A stretch of 64,000 nt of DNA. It comes from Papio anubis (Eukaryota; Chordata; Mammalia; Primates; Cercopithecidae). The DNA is taken from the NCBI RefSeq assembly GCF_008728515.1, contig NC_044977.1:2069501-2133500 (forward strand), written 5' to 3'. The translations under genes and the position numbers were made by a program. The notes below the pieces were generated by a model. It made no database searches and had not been told where the DNA came from. It saw nothing but the letters and a program-made list of their open reading frames with translations. Of this stretch, positions 44,341 through 56,624 are shown piece after piece (within the stretch, counting starts at the first letter, position 1; each line of letters opens with the position of its first letter).

Positions 44341-46204
44341 CCTCTGGAAATTACCACATCCTTCCTGGTCTTCCTGTCTTGCTGGCTATTAATTTGAAAT
44401 TGGGGATATTTTGAAGGACAGCCTTGTTTGGGAGTGGAGGCATGCCTTTTCATGCCAATTCTCAATGTTAAGTCACCCCTGGATAACGAGTAATTAATGT
44501 ATTAATCTTAAATGTACTTAGAAAAGCTTGGGTTGCCACATCATTTTATAAGGCGGGGTAAATATTTTGGCATGGTGAATTGTTCTTATATTACAGATAA
44601 TATTTGATGACATGATGAACTAAAGAAATGCCGGGGTTTTAAAAAAAATGCCGTAACACACCGAGGAAAAAGCAAATATGTGGCAAGGATGCTTTTCTCA
44701 GTAACCTGACATGCCTGTTTGTCTACAACCCACACCATTTTACTGAATCATTCCTATCAGGTTAAAATATTTCTATTAGGTTAAAATACTTCTATTAGGT
44801 TTACTGGGAGAATCTGGATAGGGGAATACACAATTTTATTCTTGTTATCTAATTTAATTCAACAACACACAATGAAGCACATAAGTGCACACACACACAC
44901 GTGTATACATATATACATATATGTATGTATGCATGAGTAGCCAAAGTGGTTGGGATACGGATCAGGACGATCCAGTGCCTAATTTTAAATTGTTTCTATT
45001 CAACAGTAAAATAGATTTGAGTAAAATAATTTTTATGGCTAGAGATACATATCAAATAATTTTACACATGAAAAAATGGTATTGAATATGATTAACAAAA
45101 ATACAAATATTTTAAATGCACTTTAGTATTTCTATTGTGATTTGGATCCAGAATTTTAAAAAAGCTTAAAACACCAAACTCCTCTCACATCTCTTAATGT
45201 CTATGTCCCTCCGTGGCGAGGCTCCTGGAGATTTTATTTGTCATGAAATGCTCTCATTTATCTCCCCCATGCACAAGAGGAGGTTGAAGTCAGCCTTCTC
45301 ACCTCACCCCTCAATGATACTGTCAGGCAAACATCCTCAATGACTGACTTGCCAATTAATTCAGTTGTCTTTAAGGTTTTCTTTCCCTGTTCCTCTGTTG
45401 CATCTGACACTGTTGACTCTTTTCAGCTTGAAACATTCCTCCCTTGTCTTCAATGAAACCATGGAGATTAGAATGATATACTAGTTTATCACTTGCCCAA
45501 AATATAAACTCAAGAATGCTTGTATAAAAATGGATAAATTACTTTTCTAATTTTATTATCTCGTAATTTTGATATATAATCTGACATGTTTTTAAGTGTA
45601 AGAGTATAATAAAATTTGTGCACATGTTAATATATAGAAGAGGTCAGGTTGCATAATTTCAAGTTGCTTTATGTTATTTCTCTACTAACTAATACAATAT
45701 TTTTATAAGTCAATAGTATCTTGATTATTTACAACAAAATATTTCCTACATTTTCTCTTTAAGAATATGTTGGAGATGAGGTTTATTAAACTTACATTAT
45801 AAATTAATACTTTTTTGAGAGATTACTATTAATATGCTGAAGGAATTGGCAACACATCATCTTTAAACACTTATCCCTTGTAAAACTATACTTTTGTTAA
45901 AATCATGGAGTTTTATTCCAATTGCAATTTTATGTTGTACTTGAGTACTTTTCATTTTGTTACATTAATATAAGGTAGTATTCATGTGCTTTTAAATTCA
46001 ATTCTACTCTCGATAGTTTACATATTCCAAAAATATTGCTTTAGTTTCCTTTTCATTCTATTTATATTCCCAAACTAAGTAAGTTACCTTTAAAATATGA
46101 ATGTTTAGCTCTTTGTAACTCAAAGATAAAAGTATTTTTAAAATCTTGATCTCCATACTGTTTCTTCCATCATTCAATACTTTAATTTTTCAAATCTTAA
46201 CTAA
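44341..46204. other. Noncoding DNA of the right arm
   Basis: Mirror of 1896-3759, with the CA/TA microsatellite at 44888-44929. No gene seen. Confidence 0.7.
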
Positions 46205-47165
46205 TTCAGTGGAAAAATAATTTTATTTTAATTTTTAAAATTTTTATGAATACACAATAGCTGTACATACTTAAGGGGTACATATGATATTTTGATACAA
46301 GGACACAATGTGTAATGATCAAATTAGGGTAATCAGGAAATCCATCATCTAAAATGTTTATCATTTCTTTATCATTTATCATTTCTTCTTTATCATTCCA
46401 TAAAGAAGTGGAATATTCCACTTCTTTAATTAATTTGAAAACTACAATAAATTATTGTTAGCTGTAGTCATCCTATTGTGATACCAAACACTAGATCTTA
46501 TTTTTTCTAATTGAATTTTTCTACCCATTAATCAGCCCCTTTTATTTCCCCCAGCCCCACCACTCTTCCCAGGCATTGGTAACCATAATTCTACTCTGTG
46601 TCTCCAGGAGATTGATTTTTCAGCATTCACTTATAAGTGAGAACATGCAGTATTTGTCTTTCACTGTTCCACTGTTGCATCTGACAGTGTTGCTTGGCTT
46701 ATTTCACTTAACAAAATGGCCTTCAGTTCTATCTATGTTGTTGCAAATAATGAAATTCCATTCATTTTTTATGGGTAAATAACATTCCATTGTATATATG
46801 TGCCCCATTTTCTTTATCCATTCATCTGATGATGGACACTTTGATTGATTTTCTATCTTGGCTATTGTGAATAGTGCTGCAATGACCACGGGAGTGCAGA
46901 TATATCTTTGATTCACTGATTTCCTTTTTTAATAATGTATATTCAGTGGTAGAATTGCTGGATCATACAGCAATTTTGTTTTTGGCTTTTTGAGGAACTT
47001 CCATACTGTTTTTTAGTGTCTGCACTAATTTACATTGCCCCCAACGGTGTATGAATGTTCCCCTTTCTCCATGTCGTCATCAGCATTCATTATTTTTTGC
47101 ATTTTTGATAAAAGCCATTTTAACTGTGGTGAAATTATGTCTTAATGTGATATTTTTAAGGTAAA
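46205..47165 (-). mobile_element. L1M 3' end, longer (uninterrupted) copy
   Basis: The reverse-strand L1M tail runs from the 3'UTR (46205 side) through ORF2 C-terminal sequence and beyond the duplication's visible edge (46924). It includes AGAATTGCTGGATCATACAG, GAACTTCCATACTGTTTTTT and a TTACATTGCCCCCAACGG block. It shows the state before the young L1 inserted in the left copy. Confidence 0.8.
46401..46428. repeat. 28-bp perfect palindrome (right copy)
   Basis: Identical to 1672-1699. Confidence 0.95.
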
Positions 47166-48427
47166 TATGTAAAGAATTTTTAACAATGTAAGACTATCTC
47201 CCCAAAGTAGTCTGGGCAAATTTCCAACATAAATGGGCTCTAAAAGCAAGGTCAGGCCTTCAGGATCAATTTCATCTCTTGGTTTCTAATTGAAAAAAAG
47301 ACATAGATTACCCAAATTCCTATATTTTAAGTTTTCTAGCATAAGCTGGATCAAATTCTTTGGAATTTTTGTTTAAAACTGTGAAATATATTGAACTTTT
47401 AAAAGGTGATTTAAATATGTGTGTGTGTGTGTGTGTGTGTGTAATTTAACAATAACTAAATGGTCTTAAAGTTCTTATCAATCAGATTAATAGAATATGA
47501 CTAGCATATTAAATTGCCCACTGTGTGTCCTTCTATTTTGGCACCCACTTTTCTATCTTCCAGGCTAAATGTCATGGAGAATTTGGATTCATGGCTCATT
47601 TGTTTTTCCATCATACTCCTGTTGGATTTTCTCCTAAGAAATAGAAAGACATGAGATTGAAGAAGTTAATTGTTCAACCCAGGTTATAGATGAATGGCAT
47701 TCCCGAGAAATTAGAGAAAATATCAACAAACTCCTATGGCATGCCAGGAAATCAACCAATCCAAACTGAAGCAGAAGGCTGGCAATTCAAGGAAAGAGAT
47801 CTCAAGAAAAAAGAAAAAGGGTGAATAGATTCCTTGGGATATATATTGCATGTTAGAGGAGTTTAAACTTCTGACAAAGATTTGAGGATGAATGCAAGGA
47901 CTAAGTAAATAAGAATTACTTTAGTTATCAACTCCAACATGATAATGATAAAAGAAAGGAAATGCAATGAGGTTACATGTTACAGATTATCTGTAAATAA
48001 AACTTACAAAGATGAAATAATATAAATCTCAATTATTAATGAAAAATAATAATGCAATAAATCTGGTAAGCTATGGGACTCAGGGGATTTTGGGCGTTTA
48101 TGTGTATTTGCGTATTTGTGAATTTATTTCTGTGTACAAAATGTGGAGCATGAATAAGAGCTAAATATTCTTCCTATATTTAGGAGGTCAACAAATTAGA
48201 GCTCAGAAAATGAGGAAAAACAATAAAACATGACAGTTAATATCTGGACAAACATAAAAAAAAACAGCCAAAGTGTTAAAAATAATTTGCTTCTCCAAGA
48301 GAGGCATAAAGGATGAATATTTGATTTTAATCCTTTGTCTAAGGATTCCAGAAAAAAATCAGCATCTAAAATGATACACAATAAATATCCTATCAATAAA
48401 TATTCCATCTATATCCCATGTGCTTGT
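47166..48427. other. Unique AT-rich DNA with a TG microsatellite
   Basis: A (TG)n tract lies at 47418-47442. I see no gene or transposon otherwise. Confidence 0.5.
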
Positions 48428-48690
48428 TGTTGTTTTTTTCTTTTTCTTTTTTCGAGACAGGGTCGCACCCTGTCGCCCAGCCTGGAGTGCAATGGCGCAA
48501 TCTCGGCTCACTGCAACCTCCACCTCCACCTAGGTTCAAGCGATTCTTGTGTCTCACCCTCACGGGTAGCTTGGCTTACAGGCGTCCACCACCATGTCCA
48601 GTTAATTTTTGTAGTTTTAGTAAACACGGGACTTTGCCATGTTGCCAGGCTTGTCTCGAACTCCTGTCCTCAAGATTTGCTGTCTTGAGT
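48428..48690 (-). mobile_element. Alu, minus strand, 5'-shortened
   Basis: TCGAGACAGGGTCGCACCCT, GTCGCCCAGCCTGGAGTGCA, CTCGGCTCACTGCAACCTCC, then TGTCTCGAACTCCTGTCCTC. The far end is cut before the usual terminal GGCCGGGCG. It is moderately diverged. Confidence 0.9.
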
Positions 48691-51100
48691 GAGAAATGAT
48701 TTGTTTGCCTAAACCAGTTTCTGTTTATTTATGTAATAATTAAATTGGTGTAATTTGGATCTTTTAACCTGATTTTTTTTTTTGACAGAATGGTCAGTAA
48801 AGACAACCATCATATGATATATATTTAGCCTTTACATCATTTTATGAAAATATTTGCATTTATAATAACCTTACTGGCACTAAACTATATACATAGAAAT
48901 ATTTACATTAATATCTCCCATTTATTTCTATTCTTAATAATCTATCCTCGGACCTTCTTGTATTCCAGGAACCAAGTATTTGCTGTTGATTCTCCATAAG
49001 GTAGAAAGACATGTAGACCTCCAACTCTACCTCCTTTTCGTATTAAATTATATTCAACTGCCTTCCTGGGCTACTTGGAAATTCATGAAAATGGATTAAA
49101 ATTACATCATTTTTTGAGTTATATTTATAGTATTTAAATTATCTTCTTCCAAGTTTTATCACTTCTGGGCAATTGGCTATAGCTTTTATAGCTGGTGAAT
49201 TTGTTCTCTTTAGAATTAGATTGGTTTGCCCTTTGGAAAAAAAATTGTAGTTTCATCTGTGATTTAAAACGATTTTTATTAGATTCTGAAATATTTCTGT
49301 TAGGTCAGTGTTTCTGAAGTTACTAGAGTCATACTTTTTGTTGTACCCACAGTAGATCCAAGATACAATCAAAGGTATTTTTCACTAAAATGCTGTTGAT
49401 TATTTTTATAAATTTGATGACAATATAATCCAACGTAAATAGTAACAGAATTATCTAACTTTTCTATTTTTAAAGGAACATGTTAACTCCTTACTTAAAG
49501 AATATTTTAAGCCCCAGAACTTATTATAGTTTTGATTTAGCAAATCTATCATTAATTAGATGAATGGATCTGTGCTCACTATTGATCTCTATAGCTTTGA
49601 ATAATAAATAGCAATGGCATCTGCTTATATGCACCCAAAGCTTTGTGTGACTTCCAAGTATTGAATTATGTATTTCATATAAATGGATTTTGTATTTTAT
49701 GGGTTATTTTCTTCCAATATAATTTCCACCTGAATTCAATTTTCATGTGAGGAGTCAGCTATCACAGCCTAACATAGACAGCTAGATAGGATACAGGGAA
49801 AATTAATGCATACTGGTAATATGGATGATCAAACATCCATCCATATTTGAAGTAATTTGTTGGGAAAAGTATTCACTCATGTAGTTTGTGAATGTGGTAA
49901 TCAAATGTGACCAAAATGCAATATGCTATAACGGAAATTCATGCAAATAAAAACACTTTCAAGTGTAATTTAAATCTATAAATATATAATAGATTAAAAA
50001 GGGAAGTAAATGATTTTAGTAGGACATTCTTGTTTTCTAAGAACAATCTTATTAAGAGAAATCAATTGTTCTTACCCAATAAAATGTCTTTTTTTAAATG
50101 TAAAATAAAATGTGGTATAAATAAATTAAATCTTATGCAGTATGGCATTTAAAACTATTTTTATATATTTAAAACTCATGTCATACCAATTGTGAGATAA
50201 ACAAATGAATATAATTTACTCAAAAGATTTTTATTTTTGATATAATTCTTTACGCACTTTTAGTCCCTATGTACATAAGTTTTAATTTCTGACAGGACAA
50301 TATTCAGTACCTAGTTATGTTTTACTACCATATTTTAAATATTATTACATTGCAATAAAAGAAGTATCAGTTACATTGTATGATGGGTTAGTAGTGCTAA
50401 CTTCATCACTGCATTTACTCCTTTGTCTTTATTAAAAAGTTATGTAACTATCCCATGATATATAAATTTAATCAACCTTTAAGATCATAAGCAAAATCAA
50501 TGTAACATTTAATTTTTTTAATATATACAAATTCTTTTTACCACCCATTATATTTTAAAATGAGGTAACACACAAGTGAAAATAAATTATTTTTAATAAA
50601 GTTTTACATATTGTATATAATATTTGTAGTGCCTCAGTCATAGAGATAATCCCCAGAGATGTGCGTATCAAGTATTATGGCTAAGTGAACTACATGATAT
50701 CACTATGTCTGCACACATAAAGTTTACAGGTTAGCGAACACTTCATTATCCTCAGAGAGAGGACAAACTTGTTTGATCGTTATTGTAGATGTTTGACTCT
50801 GGATATTTAAGAGAACATTTTGCTCAATTTTGCTATGCTGAAGAGACAATTTAATGAGTAAAATAATGCAGAATGCTTAAAAGATATTTTTTGGAGCATG
50901 GAAAACCAGTTTTAAGAAACTTGAAGTGTTATATGAGATACATCCCCCATATCTGATATGGTATGAGTTGTCCTGGTACAGTGTTGAGTGGTTTCAGGGT
51001 ACCTTTATGAAGGTTATACAGGAAAAATGAATTGTAATTCACATATAAAGTTTTCATTATAAAAAGAAAGAAAATCACTCTTTGTCACGTCAGTAAAGGG
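48691..51100. other. AT-rich unique DNA
   Basis: 2.4 kb without a supportable gene, transposon or RNA. Many TATATA and AAATTT runs. Confidence 0.5.
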
Positions 51101-51356
51101 TTTTTTTTTTTTTTTTTTTTTTTGAGACAGAGTCTTACTCTGTCGCCCAGGCTGGAGTGGGATGGCTCACTGCAACCTCTACCTCCTAGATTCAAATGAT
51201 TCTCTTGCCTCAGCTTCCTGAGTAGCTGGGATTACAGACGCACACCACCACGCCTGGCTAATTTTTGTATTTTTAAGTAGAGAGAGGGTTTTACCATGTT
51301 GGCCAGGCTGGTCTAGAACTCCTGACCTAAGCCCTTGACCTCCCAAAGTGCTGGCA
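51101..51356 (-). mobile_element. Alu, minus strand
   Basis: A long T-run, then GAGACAGAGTCTTACTCTGT, GTAGCTGGGATTACAGACGC, and CCTCCCAAAGTGCTGG at the cut end. It is 5'-truncated in Alu orientation and lacks the last 30 or so bases. Confidence 0.92.
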
Positions 51357-51780
51357 AGCATTTTAAAGGTGGCTAATTAATATGACAATATTAACAGTTG
51401 ACATTGACCGGCATTTACTATGTGCTAAATACTGATAAACACTATGAATTGTTCAATTTAGTTTACTTGATTATGGTAATATCTACACAACAACGATAGC
51501 AAAATATTCTAATACAGCAAAAAAGTGACTCAGATGTAGTTTTAGTTGTTTGAAAAGGTTGTGTGACTGTAACATGTGGCTTACTCAATTGATTGTATGC
51601 ATGCAGATGGTTAAGCCTTTGTTTCCTTCCTTGAATCTCCTAACACTTTTCGATTAACAACAATAACAACAACAACAACAAAAAACCCTCAAATTTGAAA
51701 CACTCTGTTAACTGCAAAACCATTGGGAAAGGTTTTTCGTCAAGACAAAAAGAATGAATAAGACCTGCTATTTAAGAGCA
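51357..51780. other. Unique DNA with a MIR scrap and an AAC repeat
   Basis: GGCATTTACTATGTGCTAAA at about 51410-51430 is MIR-like. (AAC)n lies at about 51657-51682. Confidence 0.5.
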
Positions 51781-52025
51781 CAACAGTCAATATTTAATAG
51801 ACTATTTAATAGACTACAGTCAATAATGACTTAATTGTACATTTTAAAATAACTTAAAAGTGTAACTGGATTGTTTGTAACTCAAAGAAGAAATGCTTGA
51901 GGGAATGGATGGCCCCTTCTCTATAATGTGCTTATTTCCCACTGCATACCTGTATGAAAACATCTCATGCACCCCGTAAATATATACACCTAATATGTAC
52001 CTACACAGATTATATAAAATTGAAG
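51781..52025 (+). mobile_element. L1M 3'UTR tail
   Basis: TTAATTGTACATTTTAAAAT, ATTGTTTGTAACTCAAAGAA, AATGCTTGAGGGAATGGATG, TATATACACCTAATATGTAC. This is the same tail type as the piece fused to U6 at 42229-42390, but longer and without U6. Confidence 0.8.
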
Positions 52026-54067
52026 AAAAAAGACAGTGTAGTAAATTCAAGTGTGACGCAGCTCTCTTTTCCACAATGATAGAGAAAATACAAGGAGAAA
52101 GTGATACCCAAATCAAAGAATGGAGATGAGTTGTTTAACATATTCATGGCCCAATTAAGGACTAGAACATCAGTATGAATACCTCTAAGACTAGAGAAAA
52201 ATTTCATTTGTATATGACCATAAGAGAAACCGAATAACACGATTCTATTATGCTAGCTCAATGCAGCCATCTCAGCCATGGTATATGTATATTGGAGGAG
52301 AGGAATAAATAATTAAATAATGGGCAGAGAGGAAAGAAGAAAAAAGCACAGTCATGCATTTTGCAAGTTTTCCTGACGACCACAGTTGCATGAATATAAA
52401 CAGATATATAATTGTATATGTAAATATTATGTTAAAATAAAAATAAATTGCAGGATTAACATTTATTGGATGATTAAAGAGGAAAACGTATCTGAGAGAG
52501 CCAATTTGGGGAAGCCTGGAAAATTCAGTGAAAACTGGACATCTGATCCTCACACTTCTACCCCAAGATCCAGCAATGTGTCCTCATTTTCATCAACTCG
52601 ACCATAAGCTTTATGTAAATAGTCTTGGAAATAATGGCAACAGAACTAAATAAAAACGGGCTTTTGGATATCATAAATCACACAAAGTTTGTGGGCTGCT
52701 AGAATTCCTCCTGGCTTTTACATTGAAGATCTCTGAGGGGCAGCTGATGCTGTCAGAGTGAGAAGAAAAATCACCTGTGGATGATGTGTTCTGGTGGAGC
52801 ATTCCAGTGGTGAAAGAACAGTCAGAACTGAGGTTCAATTTCTTGGAGTCTTTGCCTTTGGGATGAAATAAAAATCCTGTCTGGCTGCATACCTCTAAGG
52901 AGAAGTTTCTTTCACAGCTGGAGCAGGACCTTTTCTAAGAGCCAGGGAAAATAACTGTACCCCAAGAAGAAATCACAAGCCTTCCTGAACTTCTTGGTGT
53001 CTCTTTGCTGCTCAAGGTCAAACGAAAGGAAACAGACCATCGGCTTTTAAGAGAAGTGTGTACGGGAAATAACTATTTACTTGACATGTGTCTGTACTGA
53101 AAATTCAAGTATCAGGAGACCTCTAAAGCTGGTACTTTTTAAATTTAGGTTAGCGGTTCTAATTTGTTTATTTTGAAACACTGACACATTAAATGTGACT
53201 CTCTAATGGTTTGTAATGGGTCATATGAGACATGTAAAGCCAAAAAAATTGTTACTCTTCGACTCTTCACTACATCCCTTCAAGCAAGATGAAATTCTGA
53301 ATTATAATTAGTTTTGTATATACTAATTAATAATATACCAAAAAACTTGAAAAATAAATAGTCAACAGAATACCTTTTCTACTGATTTCATTTGTAAGCC
53401 AAAAGACTACACCAGCCTCCTAAATATTGACAATACATTCTTGCTTGTTTTTAAAATAATAAATATGAAAATACCTTGATTACAGGCTCTACAACTTGAA
53501 GTATATGCTTTCTGGCTATTTCAACATAAGATTTTGTTGTCATGGTTGTTTGGCCCAGCACTAATGTTTATTTAGACCTTCACCTGACCCTTGCTGATGC
53601 ATATTCGTTAGACAACTTTTGCTTACAAGTAATAGAATAAAATGATGCCTGAGAAGGTGCCGGGTGACTAATAATCAATGACTGGATGAGAATTCAGATG
53701 AAGTTTGTTTTTACTTGCTCTATCTCTATCTCTATCTCTAGATCTAGCTCTAGCTCTAGCTCTACCTCTATCTCTCCTTTTTCCTTTTCTCATTTCCTTC
53801 TACTGTGGAAGAAAATTCCAAACAAGAGGGTAAGTGGAAAGCTAGCTGCCACAGCTTCTAATTCTCCCACTACTGTAACTTCACCAACTCTACTAGAAAA
53901 GTCCCAGGGAAGACTGTGATTGGCCTAACTACATCTCATGCCTATCCCCAACCAATCTCTGTAGTATAGGATTGAGAAGATCTAATTGGTCAACGTGGTT
54001 TATAAGTCCACTCGTGTCATGGGGATGGGATACCAACTTTAGCAGCACCACTACCCTCATGGTACAG
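52026..54067. other. Unique DNA with a hexamer repeat
   Basis: No gene or transposon is supported apart from the CTCTAT/CTCTAG repeat at 53717-53776. Confidence 0.5.
53717..53776. repeat. CTCTAT / CTAGCT hexamer array
   Basis: TCTATC units switch to TCTAGC units midway and back, so two variant blocks are nested. One frame reads as serine-rich (SISISISRSSSSSSSTSIS), but this is a by-product. Confidence 0.85.
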
Positions 54068-54432
54068 TTAGGTTTTGTATCCCCACCCAAATTCCATCTT
54101 GACTTGTAGGTATTCCCAGGTATCAAGGGAAAAACTAGGTGGAGGTAAACTGAATCATGGGGTTGGTTTTCCCCATGCTGTTCTTATGAGAGCGAGTGAG
54201 TTCTCATGAGATCTGATGATTTTATAAGGGGCTCTTTCCCATTTGCTCGGCATTTCTCCTTCCTGCCTCCTTTTGAAGAAGGTGCTTTGCTTCTGCTTCA
54301 CCTTCTGCCATGATTGCAAGTTTCCTGAGGCTTCCCCAGCCCTGTTGAACTGTGAGTCAATTAAACCTCTTTTCTTTAAAAATTACCCAGTCTCAGGTAA
54401 TTCTTTAGAGCAGTATGACAATGGACTAACAC
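54068..54432 (+). mobile_element. MST/THE1-type LTR
   Basis: TATCCCCACCCAAATTCCAT, GGTTTTCCCCATGCTGTTCT, GTGAGTTCTCATGAGATCTG, TCTGCCATGATTGCAAGTTT, GTGAGTCAATTAAACCTCTT, ATTACCCAGTCTCAGG. It is a solo LTR in + orientation with a diverged start. Confidence 0.85.
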
Positions 54433-54799
54433 ACCCCACTAGAACCAAGGCATTAACGATGGGGTGTTTCCTCCAAGGAAAAGCTGCTGGACACACTGTT
54501 CATGTTCACTGTGGCCGGAACTTAAATTACAAGCCAGAACCAGAAATTACAAAGCAACCCTGTATGTATCAATATTAAAATTGTTATTTAGTACTACAAC
54601 AATATATTAGGGTCCAGTCAGAAAGTGATACCAGTAATTATTTTAACAGAAAAAAATTAATGTAGAGAATTAGCTAAATCGGTACTAAAAGGCTGAAAAC
54701 ACAAAGGCAACACTGAAGTATCAAAGAGGGGGAATGCAAGAAGCAGCTATCATCTCTAAGTCTGAGAAAGTCCACCTTAACAATAAAAAGCTGGGATTA
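54433..54799. other. Unique noncoding spacer
   Basis: No gene or repeat that I can name. Confidence 0.45.
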
Positions 54800-55755
54800 T
54801 TAGAAGCTAGAAGAGCCAACAAGTATACGAAAAAATGCTCCACATCATTAATCATCAGGGATATGCAAATTAAAACCACAATGAAATATCACCTCACAAC
54901 TATTAAAACAGCTATGATCAAAAAGTTAAAAGATAAATGTTGGTGAGGGTCTGCTGGAAGGGACGCTTGCACAGTGTTGGTGGGAAGGTAAATTAGTACA
55001 GCCATTGTAGAAAAAAGCCTGGAGGTCCCTCAAAAAGTTAAAAATAGAACCACTGTATTATTCAGCAGTCCTACTACTCGGTATATATCCAAAAACCATA
55101 AAATTAGTTTGTCAAAAAGATTTTTGCACACCCATGCTCATTACAGCATTATTCACAATAGCCAAGATATGTAAACAATCTAAATATCTTTCAATGCAAG
55201 AATGGATTTTTAAAAATGTAATACACACACAACCACACACACACACACAATTGAGTACTATTCACCCTTGAAAAAGAAGGAAATTCTGTCATGTCCCATA
55301 TGTGGATAAACCTAAAGGACTTTTATGTTAAATGAAATAAACCAGGCACAAAAAGACAATATACGACGTGATCTCACTTACATGTGGAATATAAAAGAGT
55401 CAGACTCATGGAAACAGAGAATAAAATGCTGGTAACTAGAGGCTGGGTAGGGATGGAGGGGCCAGGAGAGGATTGTGGAGGAATTGGTGAAAGGACAAAA
55501 AAATTCAGTTAGAAAGAATAATTTCAAAAGATCTATTGTACATTGTGATAACTGCAGTTAACAGCAATATATTTTGTATTTGAAAATTACTGAGAGTAGA
55601 TTTTAAGTGTTTTTATCACCAAAAAATAAGTGAGATAGCAGGTATATTAAATAGCTTGATTTTGTCATCTCACAAAGTATACATATATCAAAAGATTATG
55701 TTGTATATTATAAATATATACCATTTTTACTTGTCAATTAAATCGTTTTAAAAAG
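54800..55755 (+). mobile_element. L1M 3' end
   Basis: ORF2 C-terminal blocks (ATGCAAATTAAAACCACAAT, ATTCACAATAGCCAAGATAT, then TTTATGTTAAATGAAATAAA) lead into a 3'UTR with AAAAATTCAGTTAGAAAGAA and ATTGTACATTGTGATAACTG. An internal AC microsatellite (55221-55250) replaced normal sequence. Coding capacity is lost. Confidence 0.8.
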
Positions 55756-56299
55756 ATTAACTTATTCATACAAAAAAAAGTAAAAGCTAGAAGACTGGGT
55801 CAGATGGAGAATCCAGAACTGGGGGGAGGGAGTATTAGCCCACTAGTGCTGGTATCTGTGGGGGGCCATAGAGACTTGTTCTTGAGATACAAAAACTGAC
55901 CTGGAAACAGATGTTAAAGATTACTGTTGAAGTAACGCTGAAAGGAAGAGAATGCAAAACACGAAGTAAGTTTCTTCTTCCTCTTCCCGCCTTCCAGTCC
56001 CTTTCTAGTTCCCCCTATTGGCAGAGCCTGAAGAGATCCCAGGTAGCACAGTAGAAATGTGGTTTATAATTCCCCAGACACAGTGCCACAAAGAAGAGCA
56101 TAAAAGGGTGGCTTTGAAGCTGTGAGACAACAGCTTGATAACCGGCACATCCACGGTGGCAACATCAATTCTGCATCAACTGGAGAATACTTTATGCATC
56201 CACAGTGGGTTTTATCTGTGTCTCTAGATAGAATAATAATTAGAACACATACATCTATGTGCAAATTGCCACCGGCTGTGTGTTGCACTCAATCCTTTT
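55756..56299. other. Unique noncoding DNA
   Basis: I see nothing I can assign. Confidence 0.45.
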
Positions 56300-56316
56300 T
56301 CACCACTAGTTTCTTT
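56300..56316. repeat. Target duplication of the AluY (left)
   Basis: TCACCACTAGTTTCTTT is repeated exactly at 56608-56624. Confidence 0.92.
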
Positions 56317-56607
56317 TTTTTTTTGAGACGGAGTCTCGCTCTGTGGCCCAGGCTGGAGTGAGCGGCGCCATCTTGGCTCCCTGCAAGCTCCGCCCCCCGG
56401 GTTCCCGCCATTCTCCTGCCTCAGCCTCCCGAGTAGCTGGGACCACAGGCGCCGCCACCGCGCCCGGCTCATTTTTTGTATTTTTTAGTAGAGACGGGGT
56501 TTCACTGTGTTAGCCAGGATGGTCTCCGTCTCCTGACCTCGTGATCCGCCCGTCTCGGCCTCCCAAAGTGCTGGGATTACAGGCGTGAGCCACCGCGCCC
56601 GGCCCTC
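56317..56607 (-). mobile_element. Young AluY, minus strand
   Basis: It is full-length and CpG-rich, with AluY-diagnostic CTGCAAGCTCCGCC, TGTTAGCCAGGATGGTCTC and GTGATCCGCCCGTCTCGGCC. TTTTTTGTATTTTTTAGTAG and CCGTCTCGGCC are variants I associate with Old World monkey AluY subfamilies (recalled). The perfect 17-base duplication and the retained CpGs make it one of the youngest insertions here. Confidence 0.95.
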
Positions 56608-56624
56608 TCACCACTAGTTTCTTT
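56608..56624. repeat. Target duplication of the AluY (right)
   Basis: Exact copy of 56300-56316. Confidence 0.92.

Larger units (their letters stand above)
43825..46924. repeat. Right arm of the 3.1-kb inverted duplication
   Basis: Reverse complement of 1176-4275 with nine substitutions and no net indel. It starts exactly at the gap. On its outer side the L1M continues without interruption, whereas the left arm is interrupted by the young L1 at the matching point. Confidence 0.95.

Noticed and set aside
53686..53919. Serine-rich 77-codon frame
   Set aside because: Its low-complexity part is simply the hexamer microsatellite translated.
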